Source: an uncultured Coprococcus sp. (GTDB lineage Bacteria; Bacillota; Clostridia; Lachnospirales; Lachnospiraceae). From it: a DNA stretch of 64,000 nt. The stretch's first letter is position 1. Each line of letters begins with the position of its first letter. The position numbers were made by a program, and so were the translations under genes. Location: assembly GCA_900548215.1 (NCBI GenBank), contig URJI01000003.1, positions 10,399 to 74,398 on the forward strand. Reading direction: 5' to 3'. Under the pieces are notes generated by a model that saw nothing but the letters and a program-made list of their open reading frames with translations, was not told the DNA's origin and made no database searches. Below, one piece after another: positions 45,497 through 55,371 of the stretch.

Positions 45497-47041
45497 TTAC
45501 TTTCTTACAATAAGTGACTTGCCTGTCATCTCTTCAGGCTGAGGAAGTCCCATAACCTCAAGAAGTGTAGGTGCGATATCTGCAAGACATCCGCCCTCAC
45601 GAAGCTCTACATCTTCACCATAGTTGTAAAGAATAAATGGTACAGGGTTAGTTGTATGAGCTGTATGTGGTGCACCGGTCTCATAGTTGATCATCTGCTC
45701 TGCGTTACCATGATCAGCACAGATGAAAAGAACACCGTCAACCTTATCAATCGCCTCTACAGCAGCGCCAACGCACTTGTCAACTGTCTCTACAGCCTGG
45801 ATAGCCGCTGGAATAACACCTGTATGACCAACCATATCAGGGTTTGCAAAGTTGATGATGATCACATCATACTCGCCGCCAAGGATGGCATCATTGAGCT
45901 TCTCGCTTACCTCTGGGGCACTCATCTCTGGCTGGAGATCATAAGTTGCTACAGCAGGTGACTTTACAAGAATTCTGTCCTCGTTCTTGTTAGGCTCCTC
46001 AACTCCGCCGTTGAAAAAGAATGTTACATGAGCATACTTCTCTGTCTCAGCAAGTCTGAGCTGCTTGAGTCCCTTAGCTGCAAGGTACTCGCCAAATGTG
46101 TTGTCGATCTCTTCTTTCTTGAACGCAACAAGCTTGTTAGGTATTGACTCGTCATAGTCCTTGAAGCATACATATGTGAGTGGCATACGGCCATTTGCTC
46201 TCTCAAATCCATCGAAATCGTCGCAGCAGAATGCTCTGGTGATCTCACGGGCTCTGTCCGGTCTGAAATTGAAGAATATAACTGAATCATTTGGCTTAAC
46301 AAGTGATACAGGCTTACCGTTCTCTGTGATGACAGTAGGAAGAACAAACTCATCATATACTTCCTTGTCATATGACTCCTGCATAGCTGCTACCGCGTCC
46401 TCTGCCTGAACACCCTCACCTGTTACAAGTGACTTGTATGCAAGCTCTACTCTGTCCCATCTGTTATCTCTGTCCATTGCGTAGTAACGACCCGACATAG
46501 ATGCGACCTTACCTACACCGATCTCCTTCATCTTGGCAATGAGCTCTTCAAGGTATCCCTTACCTGATGCAGGTGGTGTATCTCTTCCATCGAAGAATGG
46601 ATGAACGTATACGTTCTCAAGGTTCTGCTTCTTGCAGAGCTCAAGGATCGCATAAAGGTGTGTATTGTGGCTGTGAACACCACCATCTGAGAGAAGTCCC
46701 CAGAGATGAAGATCTGAATTGTTCTTCTTGCAGTTCTCTATTGCAGCGAGCATCTCCTCGTTCTCAAAGAAATCTCCATCAGCGATTGCCTTTGTGATTC
46801 TTGTAAGCTCCTGATATATGATACGGCCTGCGCCGATATTCATATGACCTACCTCTGAATTACCCATCTGACCGTCTGGAAGTCCTACAGGAAGTCCTGA
46901 AGCTGCGCCCTGTACAAATGGTGCTGTAGCCATAAGTTTGTCCATAACAGGTGTCTTTGCAAGTGCTACTGCATTGCCCTCTGTCTTGTCACTGAGACCA
47001 TATCCGTCGAGGACCATTAAAACTACTGGTTTCTTACTCAT
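45497..47041 (-). CDS. gpmI: 2,3-bisphosphoglycerate-independent phosphoglycerate mutase
   Basis: The 514-residue metalloenzyme converts 3- to 2-phosphoglycerate. Alkaline-phosphatase-fold motifs: VLMVLDGYG, the phosphoserine site MGNSEVGHMNIGAGR, HPFFDGRDTPP, NFANPDMVGHTG and CADHGNAEQM. The length is usual. AAAGGAG precedes the ATG. It has its own strong promoter and is separated from tpiA-pgk-gap by about 6 kb of other genes. Confidence 0.97.
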   Translation of the reverse strand: MSKKPVVLMVLDGYGLSDKTEGNAVALAKTPVMDKLMATAPFVQGAASGLPVGLPDGQMGNSEVGHMNIGAGRIIYQELTRITKAIADGDFFENEEMLAAIENCKKNNSDLHLWGLLSDGGVHSHNTHLYAILELCKKQNLENVYVHPFFDGRDTPPASGKGYLEELIAKMKEIGVGKVASMSGRYYAMDRDNRWDRVELAYKSLVTGEGVQAEDAVAAMQESYDKEVYDEFVLPTVITENGKPVSLVKPNDSVIFFNFRPDRAREITRAFCCDDFDGFERANGRMPLTYVCFKDYDESIPNKLVAFKKEEIDNTFGEYLAAKGLKQLRLAETEKYAHVTFFFNGGVEEPNKNEDRILVKSPAVATYDLQPEMSAPEVSEKLNDAILGGEYDVIIINFANPDMVGHTGVIPAAIQAVETVDKCVGAAVEAIDKVDGVLFICADHGNAEQMINYETGAPHTAHTTNPVPFILYNYGEDVELREGGCLADIAPTLLEVMGLPQPEEMTGKSLIVRK

Positions 47042-47174
47042 AATTTTTCTCCTTTTTATTTATTCCGACCGCCATCAAATGGATAAATCCATACCTCGTT
47101 TTGTCAGAAATGCTGATAATAACTGACTTATAAAACGACAAGGCAGTCTCTTAGTCTTAATTCACTCAAATGAG

Positions 47175-47203
47175 ATTATACTTATATAATGCCAATTTTT
47201 CAA
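47175..47203 (-). promoter_or_regulatory. gpmI promoter
   Basis: TTGAAA (47203-47198) and a perfect TATAAT (47180-47175) with 17-bp spacing on the minus strand. Initiation near 47168 gives a leader of about 125 nt. It is one of the best sigma-A promoters in the window, fitting a highly expressed glycolytic gene. Confidence 0.75.
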
Positions 47204-47323
47204 GCCGTGATGACATGCTTTATCTATGTTTTTATTATAATAAAAAGCATATTCATAAAATTTTTATCATTTTTCTTTCAAATGTACATTTACAGCTCAG
47301 ATCCTGTTCACATACAAATCCAA

Positions 47324-48082
47324 TTACAGATTGATGTCCAGCTCAACCGGACAGTGATCAGATCCCATGATATCTGTGTGGATCTTTGCATCGACAAGTT
47401 TATCCTTCAGACTCTCCGAAGTGAGAAAATAGTCGATACGCCATCCTGCATTCTTCTCCCTTGCCTTGAATCTGTACGACCACCATGAATATATATTCTC
47501 CTGATCAGGGTAGAAGTATCTGAATGTATCAATAAATCCATCGTCAAGAAGCACTGTCATCTTCTCTCTTTCCTCATCTGTAAATCCAGCATTCTTCCTG
47601 TTTGTCTTTGGATTCTTTAGGTCAATCTCATTGTGAGCCACATTCATATCGCCGCAAACTATGACCGGCTTACTCTCCTCAAGCTTTTTCAGATATGCTC
47701 TGAAATCATCCTCCCACTTCATTCTGTAATCAAGTCTTGCCAGCTCATTCTGTGAATTTGGTGTATATACCGTCACCATGTAGAAGCTTTCATATTCCAG
47801 TGTTATGACACGTCCCTCATGGTCGTGTTCATCTATGCCTATTCCATTCGTTACACTGAGCGGCTCCTCCTTTGTAAAAATGGCTGTACCTGAATATCCT
47901 TTTTTATCTGCATAGTTCCAGAACTGGTGATATCCCGGCATATCAAGTGTGAGCTGTCCTTCCTGCATCTTGGACTCCTGTATACAGAATATATCTGCAT
48001 CTATGCTGTTAAAAAAGTCCATGAAGCCTTTACCGGCGCATGCCCTTATTCCATTTACGTTCCATGAGATAAGTTTTTTCAT
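47324..48082 (-). CDS. xth: Exodeoxyribonuclease III / AP endonuclease
   Basis: The 252-residue DNA-repair enzyme incises abasic sites and removes 3' blocks. Family motifs are [63 protein letters not shown] and the terminal [10 protein letters not shown]. The ribosome site is weak. Read toward gpmI on the same strand, with about 280 bp between that hold the gpmI promoter but no other feature. Confidence 0.95.
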   Translation of the reverse strand: MKKLISWNVNGIRACAGKGFMDFFNSIDADIFCIQESKMQEGQLTLDMPGYHQFWNYADKKGYSGTAIFTKEEPLSVTNGIGIDEHDHEGRVITLEYESFYMVTVYTPNSQNELARLDYRMKWEDDFRAYLKKLEESKPVIVCGDMNVAHNEIDLKNPKTNRKNAGFTDEEREKMTVLLDDGFIDTFRYFYPDQENIYSWWSYRFKAREKNAGWRIDYFLTSESLKDKLVDAKIHTDIMGSDHCPVELDINL

Positions 48083-48147
48083 AATTTCTATACCATTTTA
48101 TCCTTCCATTATTATTCTGGGAAAATCATGTTTTATTTTATCATGTC

Positions 48148-48211
48148 GCCTGTCGGCTCCATGCAGGCATTCGCGTTATGACGGCTTGCGCAAGCGCACC
48201 CGTCGCAACGC
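48148..48211. repeat. GC-rich REP-like double palindrome
   Basis: Two adjacent hairpins: GCCTG/CAGGC (48148-48168), and a three-part stem at 48173-48211 made of GCGTT/AACGC, GACGG/CCGTC and TGCGC/GCGCA around an AA loop. The GC content is far above the surrounding spacer. It resembles intergenic palindromic repeat elements. No second copy was seen in the window. Confidence 0.5.
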
Positions 48212-48302
48212 TCATTATATCATATTTTATTTTCTCGTACAAACAACCATCCTGACTGACAGCTCATTAAAAAATCACCAAACTCCTGCTATGGCCACAA
48301 TG

Positions 48303-48330
48303 AAAAAGGCAGCGACGATTCGCCGCTGCC
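48303..48330 (-). terminator. Terminator after the GH16 gene
   Basis: The arms GGCAGCG and CGCTGCC form a GC-rich stem, with a five-T run following on the minus strand, 33 bp past the stop. Confidence 0.8.
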
Positions 48331-48363
48331 TAAGGGTATATATTATGTTTTTAGGGGCCAAAT

Positions 48364-51300
48364 TTAATTTTTTACAAATGATACATTTGATATAGAAACT
48401 GTATGTGCTCCAAGTGTGTATCCTTCAACATATCCCATTGAGAAGAATAATCCGGCGCCTGTATCAACAGTGATACCATCTGTGAAAACTTCTTCCTTAG
48501 GTGTAATTGTGAGTGTTATATCCTTAGCCTCACCAGCTGTAAGAACCACATCTTCACCGCCATGCCATGCATATCCTGCTGAAGGAGTCATAACAGCAAC
48601 CTTCACAACTCTATCAACATCAGAAAACAATGTACATTTAAGCGTATATGACTCGCCCTGCTCAAGGGATAATCCCATCTGCTTAAGCTGGATGTTCCAG
48701 TCTGCCTCACCCACGTTTGCAACACTGTATGTGATCTTTCCATCTCCAGCCTCAAATGTGGCATCTCCAGGAGCAGTCACTGCATTTTCCCAACCGGCAA
48801 GGCTACCATCCTCACTCATCTCAAATTCTGAATTTGTGATAAGATTCTTGCCTACAGGCACATCTATCTCTGGAGCTGAAGTCTTTTCAAGGGTAATGTT
48901 ATCAATACATATTCTATGCTGATCTGTAATCGCCGAACCATTTTCTCCGCCTGCACCAAGTGCAATATTGAAAATACTCTCTTCGTCTGTGTCACAGGCC
49001 ATCTGGAATGTGTTTGAAACAGTCACATATTTCTGATCAGCCTGATCGTATGCATCAAGCTTTACTGTCTCCTGAACATACGGTGTCCAGTCCTCTGCAC
49101 CTGTACTATCCTTATGTGTGCTTCCATCTCTCTGTATTGCATACTGAACAGTTCTTGACACAGAGCTCTTTATATCAAATGAAAGCTTGTACCACTGTCC
49201 TTTCTCAAGCTTGATATTATTCTGCTTGAGCTGTATCTTCCAGTTCTGGTCACCTGAATTCTTTATTGTGAAGTCAGCAGCATTGTCCTCCTTCTGGCTG
49301 TCCACAACAGACTCTGCATCCGCACTGCTGTCTATATACACATCATATCCAGCAAAATCTGCTGAAAAGTCCCCATTGAGGAGAAGTGAATCCTGCATTA
49401 TCTTCACATTGTCTAACAGAACTTCTCCGCTGTTACCAAAATCAATGCTGATTGAACTGTCAGTCACTTCTTCTCCGGTCTCAAACTTGTAAACATAATT
49501 CTTAATTCCTTTATCCAGAGTTACAGCAAACTTTGAATCTCCTGTAGTGATAATTATATTCTTTCCCTCAGTTGCAGTCTCAGCATCAAATTTAAGTATA
49601 TACTTTGTATTTGGGGCATAAGCAAGCTCATCCTGTGATAATACGAAGCTGCCATCTATACTCTCATCCAATGACTTGTATGAAAATCTTCTTCCGTCAG
49701 ACAGACCTGTCACCTTATACTCAGCACCGCAATTGTTGCTGACTGTCCAATATCCAAGTCTTCCTGTTCCTTCCTGAAATTCTCCATTGTAAACAAGGTT
49801 TCCATCAGCGAGGATCGTCTTCTTGTCAACTATCTCAGTCTGATTTGTCTTTACCAGCTTTACATTTGCAATATGTACACCAGCCACGCTTCCCTGATTG
49901 CCGAAGTTGAATTCTATTCTTCCCTTGTCATCAGATGAATCAGTCATCGTATACTCATACTCAAATGTCTGTTTCTCTGTTGTCATATCAAATTTTGTAT
50001 CCTTAAGATATCTTCCCCATGATCTGGTTGGCGCTGAGACATCAATAATACCTGTTCTCGCCTCATCCGCCCACGCATCAAATGAAAGCTTGTATGTGGC
50101 ACCTTTTTCTACAGGAATATCAGGCTGTACCAGCTGTATGCTGTAATCAACCGTTCCTGCATCAACTGTATTTATGTTGATTGTATTGTTCTCGATGACC
50201 GCTGTTCCTTCGCCGCCATTCTGCGCCATAAAAATCCAGTTTTCTGCATCTCCCAAATCCTCGGTCTCACTAAAATCACCATTTATTACATAATTGCCAT
50301 TTTCATCCGGATCACGAATTATAACTTCACGCTCTGGCTTTGTCACATTTTCGTCATAAGACTCCTTCTGGTATACTCTCACATAATCAACATATAAACT
50401 CTCACTGTTAATATAATCTGCATCTGCATCCGGATTTCCTGGCCAATTGCCGCCAACTGCAAGATTGAGTATTACATAGAATGGCTGATCAAACGGTGCC
50501 GGATAAGTAACTGTACCTTTTCCGGCAGTTGTAGAATACCAGTCATTTGCCTCATGCATCTTAACTCCATCTACATACCACGTAATTTTTCCAGGCTCCC
50601 AGTCGCATGTAAATACATGATAGCTGTCCGCAAATGACTTTCCATTTGAAAGTGTATATTTTCCCTGTGACTCTGAATGCGGATTGCCATAGTGAATCGT
50701 TCCATAGGTTGTATATGTATTGTCTCCAAGAACCTCCATCACATCTATCTCACCACATCTAGGCCACTGTCCATACAGACTCTCATTTGTAGGCATCATC
50801 CATGCTGCAGGAAGATAACCCTTACCTGTAGGAACCTTTGCTCTGAACTGTACTCTGCCATACTTGAAATCCTGCTTATTCTGTGTGTTTACTCTTCCTG
50901 ATGTATATGATATGGAACCATCCTCATTTACTTTTTTCTTTGAGCTTATAATAAGTTTGCCATTCTTAACCTTTATATTATCTTCAGAATCAACATATGA
51001 CTGAAGCTCATTATTAACCCAGCCAGGCTCATGGAGTTCAACATTCCAAATATCACGGTTGAGCTCTGTTCCGCCAAATTCATCATGCCATAAGAGCTTA
51101 TACCCCTGCGACTCGTATTTATTTTCTACAGTCACCTTCTTCTTTACAGTCACTTTACATGTTGCTTTCTTTCCTGAACCGTCAGCAGCTTTTGCTGTGA
51201 TTGTAGCTGTACCTGGTGCTATAGCCTTCACAACGCCTTTTGCTGAAACCGTTGCAATCTTTTTATTGCTCGATGTCCAACTTAACGTCTTTCTGGTTGC

Positions 51301-51999
51301 CGATGCAGGAGCGACAGTAGCTGTAAGAGTTTTACTGCTTCCCTCTGTGATAGTGAGTGTTGCCGCTGAAAGCTTGATAGAAGTAACTGGCTGTTTTACT
51401 GTAATCTTACATCTTGCATATTTACCACTTCCATCCATAGCCTTCGCAGTTATATATACTGTTCCAACCCTAACTGCTTTTACAACACCTTTCGAGGAAA
51501 CTGTTGCTATTCTTTTATTTGATGATGACCACAGAATTCTCTTATATGTGGCTTTCTTTGGAGCAATTGAAGCTTTTAACGTCCTGCTGGTTCCTTTAAA
51601 CATATTCACAGCCTTTGCAGACAATGTAACAGTCTTCGTAGGAACCCCAACATAAACAATAAACTTGTACATTACCCTTGGGTTTGCAGCACTCTTTACT
51701 GCTACAACCGCTTTTCCTGATCTTACCGCTTTGACAACACCCTTGTTGTCAACTGTAACTATCTTCTTATTTGATGATACATATGTTACTTTTTTACTGA
51801 TCTTGCCTGTAACTACAACTCTAGGTTTCACCTGAAACTTTGTACCCTTTTTTAGTACAAGTTTATTTGTGACAAGATTTGTCACGGTTACAGACTTTAC
51901 CGCAGCTTTTGATGTTGCAGCGCTAACATCTGATGGACACAGAGTGATCAACATGCAAACTACAAGCATCATAGCCACAAGCTGTTTTAACCTTCTCAT
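48364..51999 (-). CDS. Secreted GH16 beta-glucanase with Ig-like and CBM4/9-like domains
   Basis: The 1,211-residue exported enzyme has a signal peptide at 1-25 (MRRLKQLVAMMLVVCMLITL). Three bacterial Ig-like Big_2 domains (SSNKKIATVSAKGVVKAI type) fill about 30-285. A GH16 domain (about 295-545) has the active-site motif GEIDVMEVLG with E417, D419 and E422, indicating an endo-beta-1,3- or mixed-linkage glucanase. Four CBM4/9-like modules follow (NGDFSE..W starts). No wall anchor is seen, so it is probably released or held by its modules. GGAGAGGAG before the ATG at 51999 decides the start, 28 codons inside the longest frame. A divergent AraC regulator is upstream. Confidence 0.93.
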   Translation of the reverse strand: MRRLKQLVAMMLVVCMLITLCPSDVSAATSKAAVKSVTVTNLVTNKLVLKKGTKFQVKPRVVVTGKISKKVTYVSSNKKIVTVDNKGVVKAVRSGKAVVAVKSAANPRVMYKFIVYVGVPTKTVTLSAKAVNMFKGTSRTLKASIAPKKATYKRILWSSSNKRIATVSSKGVVKAVRVGTVYITAKAMDGSGKYARCKITVKQPVTSIKLSAATLTITEGSSKTLTATVAPASATRKTLSWTSSNKKIATVSAKGVVKAIAPGTATITAKAADGSGKKATCKVTVKKKVTVENKYESQGYKLLWHDEFGGTELNRDIWNVELHEPGWVNNELQSYVDSEDNIKVKNGKLIISSKKKVNEDGSISYTSGRVNTQNKQDFKYGRVQFRAKVPTGKGYLPAAWMMPTNESLYGQWPRCGEIDVMEVLGDNTYTTYGTIHYGNPHSESQGKYTLSNGKSFADSYHVFTCDWEPGKITWYVDGVKMHEANDWYSTTAGKGTVTYPAPFDQPFYVILNLAVGGNWPGNPDADADYINSESLYVDYVRVYQKESYDENVTKPEREVIIRDPDENGNYVINGDFSETEDLGDAENWIFMAQNGGEGTAVIENNTININTVDAGTVDYSIQLVQPDIPVEKGATYKLSFDAWADEARTGIIDVSAPTRSWGRYLKDTKFDMTTEKQTFEYEYTMTDSSDDKGRIEFNFGNQGSVAGVHIANVKLVKTNQTEIVDKKTILADGNLVYNGEFQEGTGRLGYWTVSNNCGAEYKVTGLSDGRRFSYKSLDESIDGSFVLSQDELAYAPNTKYILKFDAETATEGKNIIITTGDSKFAVTLDKGIKNYVYKFETGEEVTDSSISIDFGNSGEVLLDNVKIMQDSLLLNGDFSADFAGYDVYIDSSADAESVVDSQKEDNAADFTIKNSGDQNWKIQLKQNNIKLEKGQWYKLSFDIKSSVSRTVQYAIQRDGSTHKDSTGAEDWTPYVQETVKLDAYDQADQKYVTVSNTFQMACDTDEESIFNIALGAGGENGSAITDQHRICIDNITLEKTSAPEIDVPVGKNLITNSEFEMSEDGSLAGWENAVTAPGDATFEAGDGKITYSVANVGEADWNIQLKQMGLSLEQGESYTLKCTLFSDVDRVVKVAVMTPSAGYAWHGGEDVVLTAGEAKDITLTITPKEEVFTDGITVDTGAGLFFSMGYVEGYTLGAHTVSISNVSFVKN

Positions 52000-52192
52000 A
52001 AAATACTCCTCTCCAAAAATAAAATGATAATATTCACGACGTCGCATCTTTATAAAGTACTTTGATAATAACATCTTACACATTTGTTATATATCTTTTT
52101 ATTGCTTTTTATATCGTTTACATGATATATTATAGGGGGATTAATTGAAATATTCACCCAGGCACAATCCACCGGAAAGGATTTATACACAT

Positions 52193-52951
52193 ATGAAATA
52201 CTCAAAGGAAATATTCTACCAGGAATTTATAAGACGCGAAGATTCAACCAACAGAGCGCCCTATAATCCTGAACTTGAATTCTACTCAATAATACAAAAC
52301 GGAGATACAGAACAGGTTAAAGAATTGTGTAAAGCCTCACCACTTAAGGATAAAAAAGGACTTGGTATATTATCCGAAAATCCCGTCAACAACATAAGAT
52401 ATCATTTCGTTATAACAACAGCTCTTGTTGCAAGATACTGTATTGAAGGTGGTCTTGATGTGGCAACAGCTTACAATCTCAGTGATTTTTATATAAAAAA
52501 GTCAGATACAATGAAGTCTGTGGAGGATATATCTGAATTACATGCGTTCATGTGCATAGACTATGCAAAAAAGATGCGAAACCTTAAGAAAAATTTCATA
52601 TGCTCCAAACCGGTCGCAGAATGCATAGACTACATATACGATCATCTGCATACCAGGATCACTGTTGAGATTCTGGCTAAACGTGTCAATCTCACCCCGT
52701 CATACCTGTCAAGACTGTTCAAAAAAGAGACTGGGGATAATATCGGACATTATATAAAAATGCTAAAACTTGATACTGCAAGGAACATGCTCATGTACTC
52801 TGATTATAGCCCTGCCCAGATAGCACAGACTCTCGCATTTCCAAGTCAGAGTTATTTTACCGAACAATTCAAATTACATACTGGTCTAACACCTGCGAAC
52901 TATAGAAATATAAATTTCAGGCAAACCCCATTTCATAAAAACAATACTTAG
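52193..52951 (+). CDS. AraC-family transcriptional regulator, divergent from GH16
   Basis: The 252-residue protein has an N-terminal about 150-residue sensing part of the clostridial AraC type (REDSTNRAPYNPELEFYSII) and a C-terminal double helix-turn-helix: VEILAKRVNLTPSYLSRLFK and PAQIAQTLAFPSQSYFTEQF, ending GLTPANYR. The ATG at 52193 follows AAAGGA. A TTG at 52145 has AGGGGG before it, but a likely -10 near 52126-52134 would leave that site at or before the transcription start. It shares a 193-bp intergenic region with the GH16 gene, which it probably activates in response to glucan (inference). Confidence 0.88.
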   Translation: MKYSKEIFYQEFIRREDSTNRAPYNPELEFYSIIQNGDTEQVKELCKASPLKDKKGLGILSENPVNNIRYHFVITTALVARYCIEGGLDVATAYNLSDFYIKKSDTMKSVEDISELHAFMCIDYAKKMRNLKKNFICSKPVAECIDYIYDHLHTRITVEILAKRVNLTPSYLSRLFKKETGDNIGHYIKMLKLDTARNMLMYSDYSPAQIAQTLAFPSQSYFTEQFKLHTGLTPANYRNINFRQTPFHKNNT

Positions 52952-52991
52952 TTCCTGAAATATACCACCTTGTTTTTCTAAGCGTAAACAA

Positions 52992-53029
52992 AAGGGATTA
53001 CCTTGTGATAAAACACTTGATAATCCCTT
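52992..53029. terminator. Terminator between convergent araC and tpiA
   Basis: AAGGGATTA and TAATCCCTT are perfect 9-bp arms with a 20-nt loop, located between two convergent genes. Neither side has a strong T-run, so it may serve both directions weakly. Confidence 0.5.
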
Positions 53030-53085
53030 CCAATATTCTATATCAGATTTATTCTAAAACTAATATAATTTTAGCCTGTTTAAAA

Positions 53086-53838
53086 TTACTTTCCAGCATT
53101 TACAACCTGACCGAAGTCAGCCTTGAGTGAAGCACCGCCGATAAGACCACCGTCGATGTCTGGCTTTGCAAGGAGCTCAGCAGCGTTACCAGCGTTCATA
53201 GAACCGCCGTACTGAATTCTTACTGCCTCAGCTGTATCTGTATCGTAGATCTCAGCGATGAGATCACGGATTCCCTTACATACTTCCTGTGCCTGATCTG
53301 ATGTAGCTGTCTTACCTGTTCCGATAGCCCAGATTGGCTCGTAAGCGATAACCATTGACTTAACCTGATCTGCTGTTACGCCAGCGAGGTCTGACTTGAT
53401 CTGGAGACGGATCCAGTCCATAGTAACACCGAGCTCTCTCTGCTCAAGTGACTCACCACAGCAAAGAATAGGTGTGATACCAGCCTCAAATGCCTTCTTA
53501 ACCTTCTTGTTGAGAAGAACATCATCCTCCTTGAAGTAATCACGACGCTCTGAATGTCCGATGATAACATACTTAACACCAGCATCTACAAGCATTGCTG
53601 CTGAGATCTCACCTGTGTAAGCTCCGCTCTCCTCGAAGTACATATTCTCTGCACCTACAGCTACGTTTGTTCCCTTTGTTGCCTCAACAACAGGTACGAT
53701 ATCGATAGCTGGTACACAGTATACTACATCTACGTCATCATTCTTTACTAAGTCCTTTAACAGGTTTACAAGTTCAACAGCCTCGCTAGGAGTCTTGTTC
53801 ATCTTCCAGTTACCTGCAATAATCTTCTTTCTTGCCAT
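53086..53838 (-). CDS. tpiA: Triosephosphate isomerase
   Basis: The 250-residue TIM barrel interconverts dihydroxyacetone phosphate and glyceraldehyde 3-phosphate. Motifs: [12 protein letters not shown] (catalytic Lys), [12 protein letters not shown] (His), [14 protein letters not shown] (Glu) and the phosphate-binding QYGGSMN with GGLIGGASL. It follows pgk by about 100 bp on the same strand. Confidence 0.98.
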   Translation of the reverse strand: MARKKIIAGNWKMNKTPSEAVELVNLLKDLVKNDDVDVVYCVPAIDIVPVVEATKGTNVAVGAENMYFEESGAYTGEISAAMLVDAGVKYVIIGHSERRDYFKEDDVLLNKKVKKAFEAGITPILCCGESLEQRELGVTMDWIRLQIKSDLAGVTADQVKSMVIAYEPIWAIGTGKTATSDQAQEVCKGIRDLIAEIYDTDTAEAVRIQYGGSMNAGNAAELLAKPDIDGGLIGGASLKADFGQVVNAGK

Positions 53839-53942
53839 TGCAATCTACCTCTTATATTGTATTTTTTTTGATGAATGCCGGACATATATGAGACTCTGCC
53901 GGCATCCACCGTTATAATCTTTATATCTATACGATATATAAA

Positions 53943-55157
53943 TTACTTGTCGTTAGCTGCTGCTACGCCTGGAAGCTCCTTGCCCTCAAGGAACTCAAGT
54001 GAAGCTCCACCACCTGTTGAGATGTGGCTCATCTTTGAACCGTAACCAAGCTGGTTTACAGCTGCTGCTGAATCTCCACCACCGATGATAGTTGTAGCGT
54101 CTGTGTCAGCAAGTGCTGCTGCAACTGCCTTTGTACCAGCTGCAAGTACAGGGTTCTCGAATACACCCATAGGTCCATTCCAAACAACTGTCTTAGCTGT
54201 CTTAACTGCGTCTGAGTAAAGCTTGATAGTCTTAGGTCCGATATCACAGCCTTCCTTGTCTGCAGGCATCTTGTCAGCGTCAAATATCTCTGTCTTGATG
54301 CTTGGATCGTCGATAGGGTTAGGGAAATCCTCGATCATAACTGTATCAACTGGAAGAAGAAGCTTCTTGCCAAGGCTCTCTGCCTTTGCCATCATCTCCT
54401 TGCAGTAATCGATCTTGGAATCGTCTACAAGTGACTTACCGATCTCATATCCCTTAGCCTTAAGGAATGTATAAGCCATACCACCACCGATGATAAGTGT
54501 ATCGCACTTCTCAAGAAGGTTTGAAATAACGTTCAGCTTGTCAGCAACCTTAGCGCCACCGAGGATAGCTACAAATGGTCTAACTGGGTTCTCTACTGCA
54601 TTGCCAAGGAAGTCAATCTCCTTCTGCATTAAGTAACCAACTACTGCTGTGTCAACAAGTCCAGCAACACCAACGTTTGAGCAGTGAGCTCTGTGAGCTG
54701 TTCCGAATGCATCATTTACAAATACATCACAGATGCTTGCAAGATCCTTAGAGAAAGCCTCTCCGTTCTTTGTCTCCTCAGCTCTGAAACGAGTATTCTC
54801 AAGAAGGATAACCTCTCCGTCCTTCATAGCGTCAACTGCAGCCTTAACTGTGTCATCAACAACCTCAAGGCTTGGTACGAACTTAACTTCCTGTCCAAGG
54901 AGCTCTGTAAGTCTCTTAGCAACTGGTGCAAGAGTCTTAGTCTGCTTGTCTTCCTCAGTCTTAACCTTTCCAAGGTGTGAACAAAGGATAACCTTTCCAC
55001 CGTCAGCGATAAGCTTCTTGATTGTTGGAAGAGCTGCAACAAGTCTGTTCTCGTCTGTAATCTCTCCGTTCTTTAATGGTACATTGAAGTCGCATCTGCA
55101 AAGCACGCGCTTGCCCTTAACATTGATATCATCTACTGATTTCTTGTTTAATGACAT
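53943..55157 (-). CDS. pgk: Phosphoglycerate kinase
   Basis: The 404-residue enzyme transfers phosphate from 1,3-bisphosphoglycerate to ADP. Typical stretches are [20 protein letters not shown], the substrate Arg/His [46 protein letters not shown] and the C-terminal [19 protein letters not shown] precedes the start. A strong terminator separates it from gap upstream, and no convincing promoter is visible in the 115 bp that remain. Confidence 0.98.
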   Translation of the reverse strand: MSLNKKSVDDINVKGKRVLCRCDFNVPLKNGEITDENRLVAALPTIKKLIADGGKVILCSHLGKVKTEEDKQTKTLAPVAKRLTELLGQEVKFVPSLEVVDDTVKAAVDAMKDGEVILLENTRFRAEETKNGEAFSKDLASICDVFVNDAFGTAHRAHCSNVGVAGLVDTAVVGYLMQKEIDFLGNAVENPVRPFVAILGGAKVADKLNVISNLLEKCDTLIIGGGMAYTFLKAKGYEIGKSLVDDSKIDYCKEMMAKAESLGKKLLLPVDTVMIEDFPNPIDDPSIKTEIFDADKMPADKEGCDIGPKTIKLYSDAVKTAKTVVWNGPMGVFENPVLAAGTKAVAAALADTDATTIIGGGDSAAAVNQLGYGSKMSHISTGGGASLEFLEGKELPGVAAANDK

Positions 55158-55223
55158 TTCTAATTCCTCCTAAATAATGTTATAGAACAGAAAACTATAA
55201 GTTGTCCTCTGCCCAGCTACCTA

Positions 55224-55268
55224 CCCGCTCTTATGCGGGAACATAGAAACGCATAATTGCTTTCTACG
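55224..55268 (-). promoter_or_regulatory. Paired hairpins in the gap-pgk spacer
   Basis: Just after the terminator in the transcript direction come a stem CGTAGAAA/TTTCTATG (55268-55242) with an inner GCA/TGC pair, and a GC stem CCCGC/GCGGG (55239-55224). They precede the pgk ribosome site by about 50 bases. They may protect a processed pgk mRNA 5' end, or belong to an attenuator; no known class is recognised. Confidence 0.35.
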
Positions 55269-55271
55269 AAG

Positions 55272-55303
55272 AAAAAAGGGCCCGGTCCTTGGAGACCGGA
55301 CCC
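55272..55303 (-). terminator. Strong terminator between gap and pgk
   Basis: The arms GGGCCCGGTC and GACCGGACCC (one mismatch) with a 6-nt loop are followed by six T on the minus strand, 68 bp after the gap stop. Confidence 0.85.
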
Positions 55304-55371
55304 TCTATTAGGTCTAATAAATACTTTTAAATGAGCTTACATTATAAAAGCTAATTATAGCTTGAAATAAC

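Noticed and set aside
55158..55303. T-box or other amino-acid riboswitch in the gap-pgk spacer
   Set aside because: No T-box core sequence is visible and the downstream gene is pgk, which is not a T-box target.
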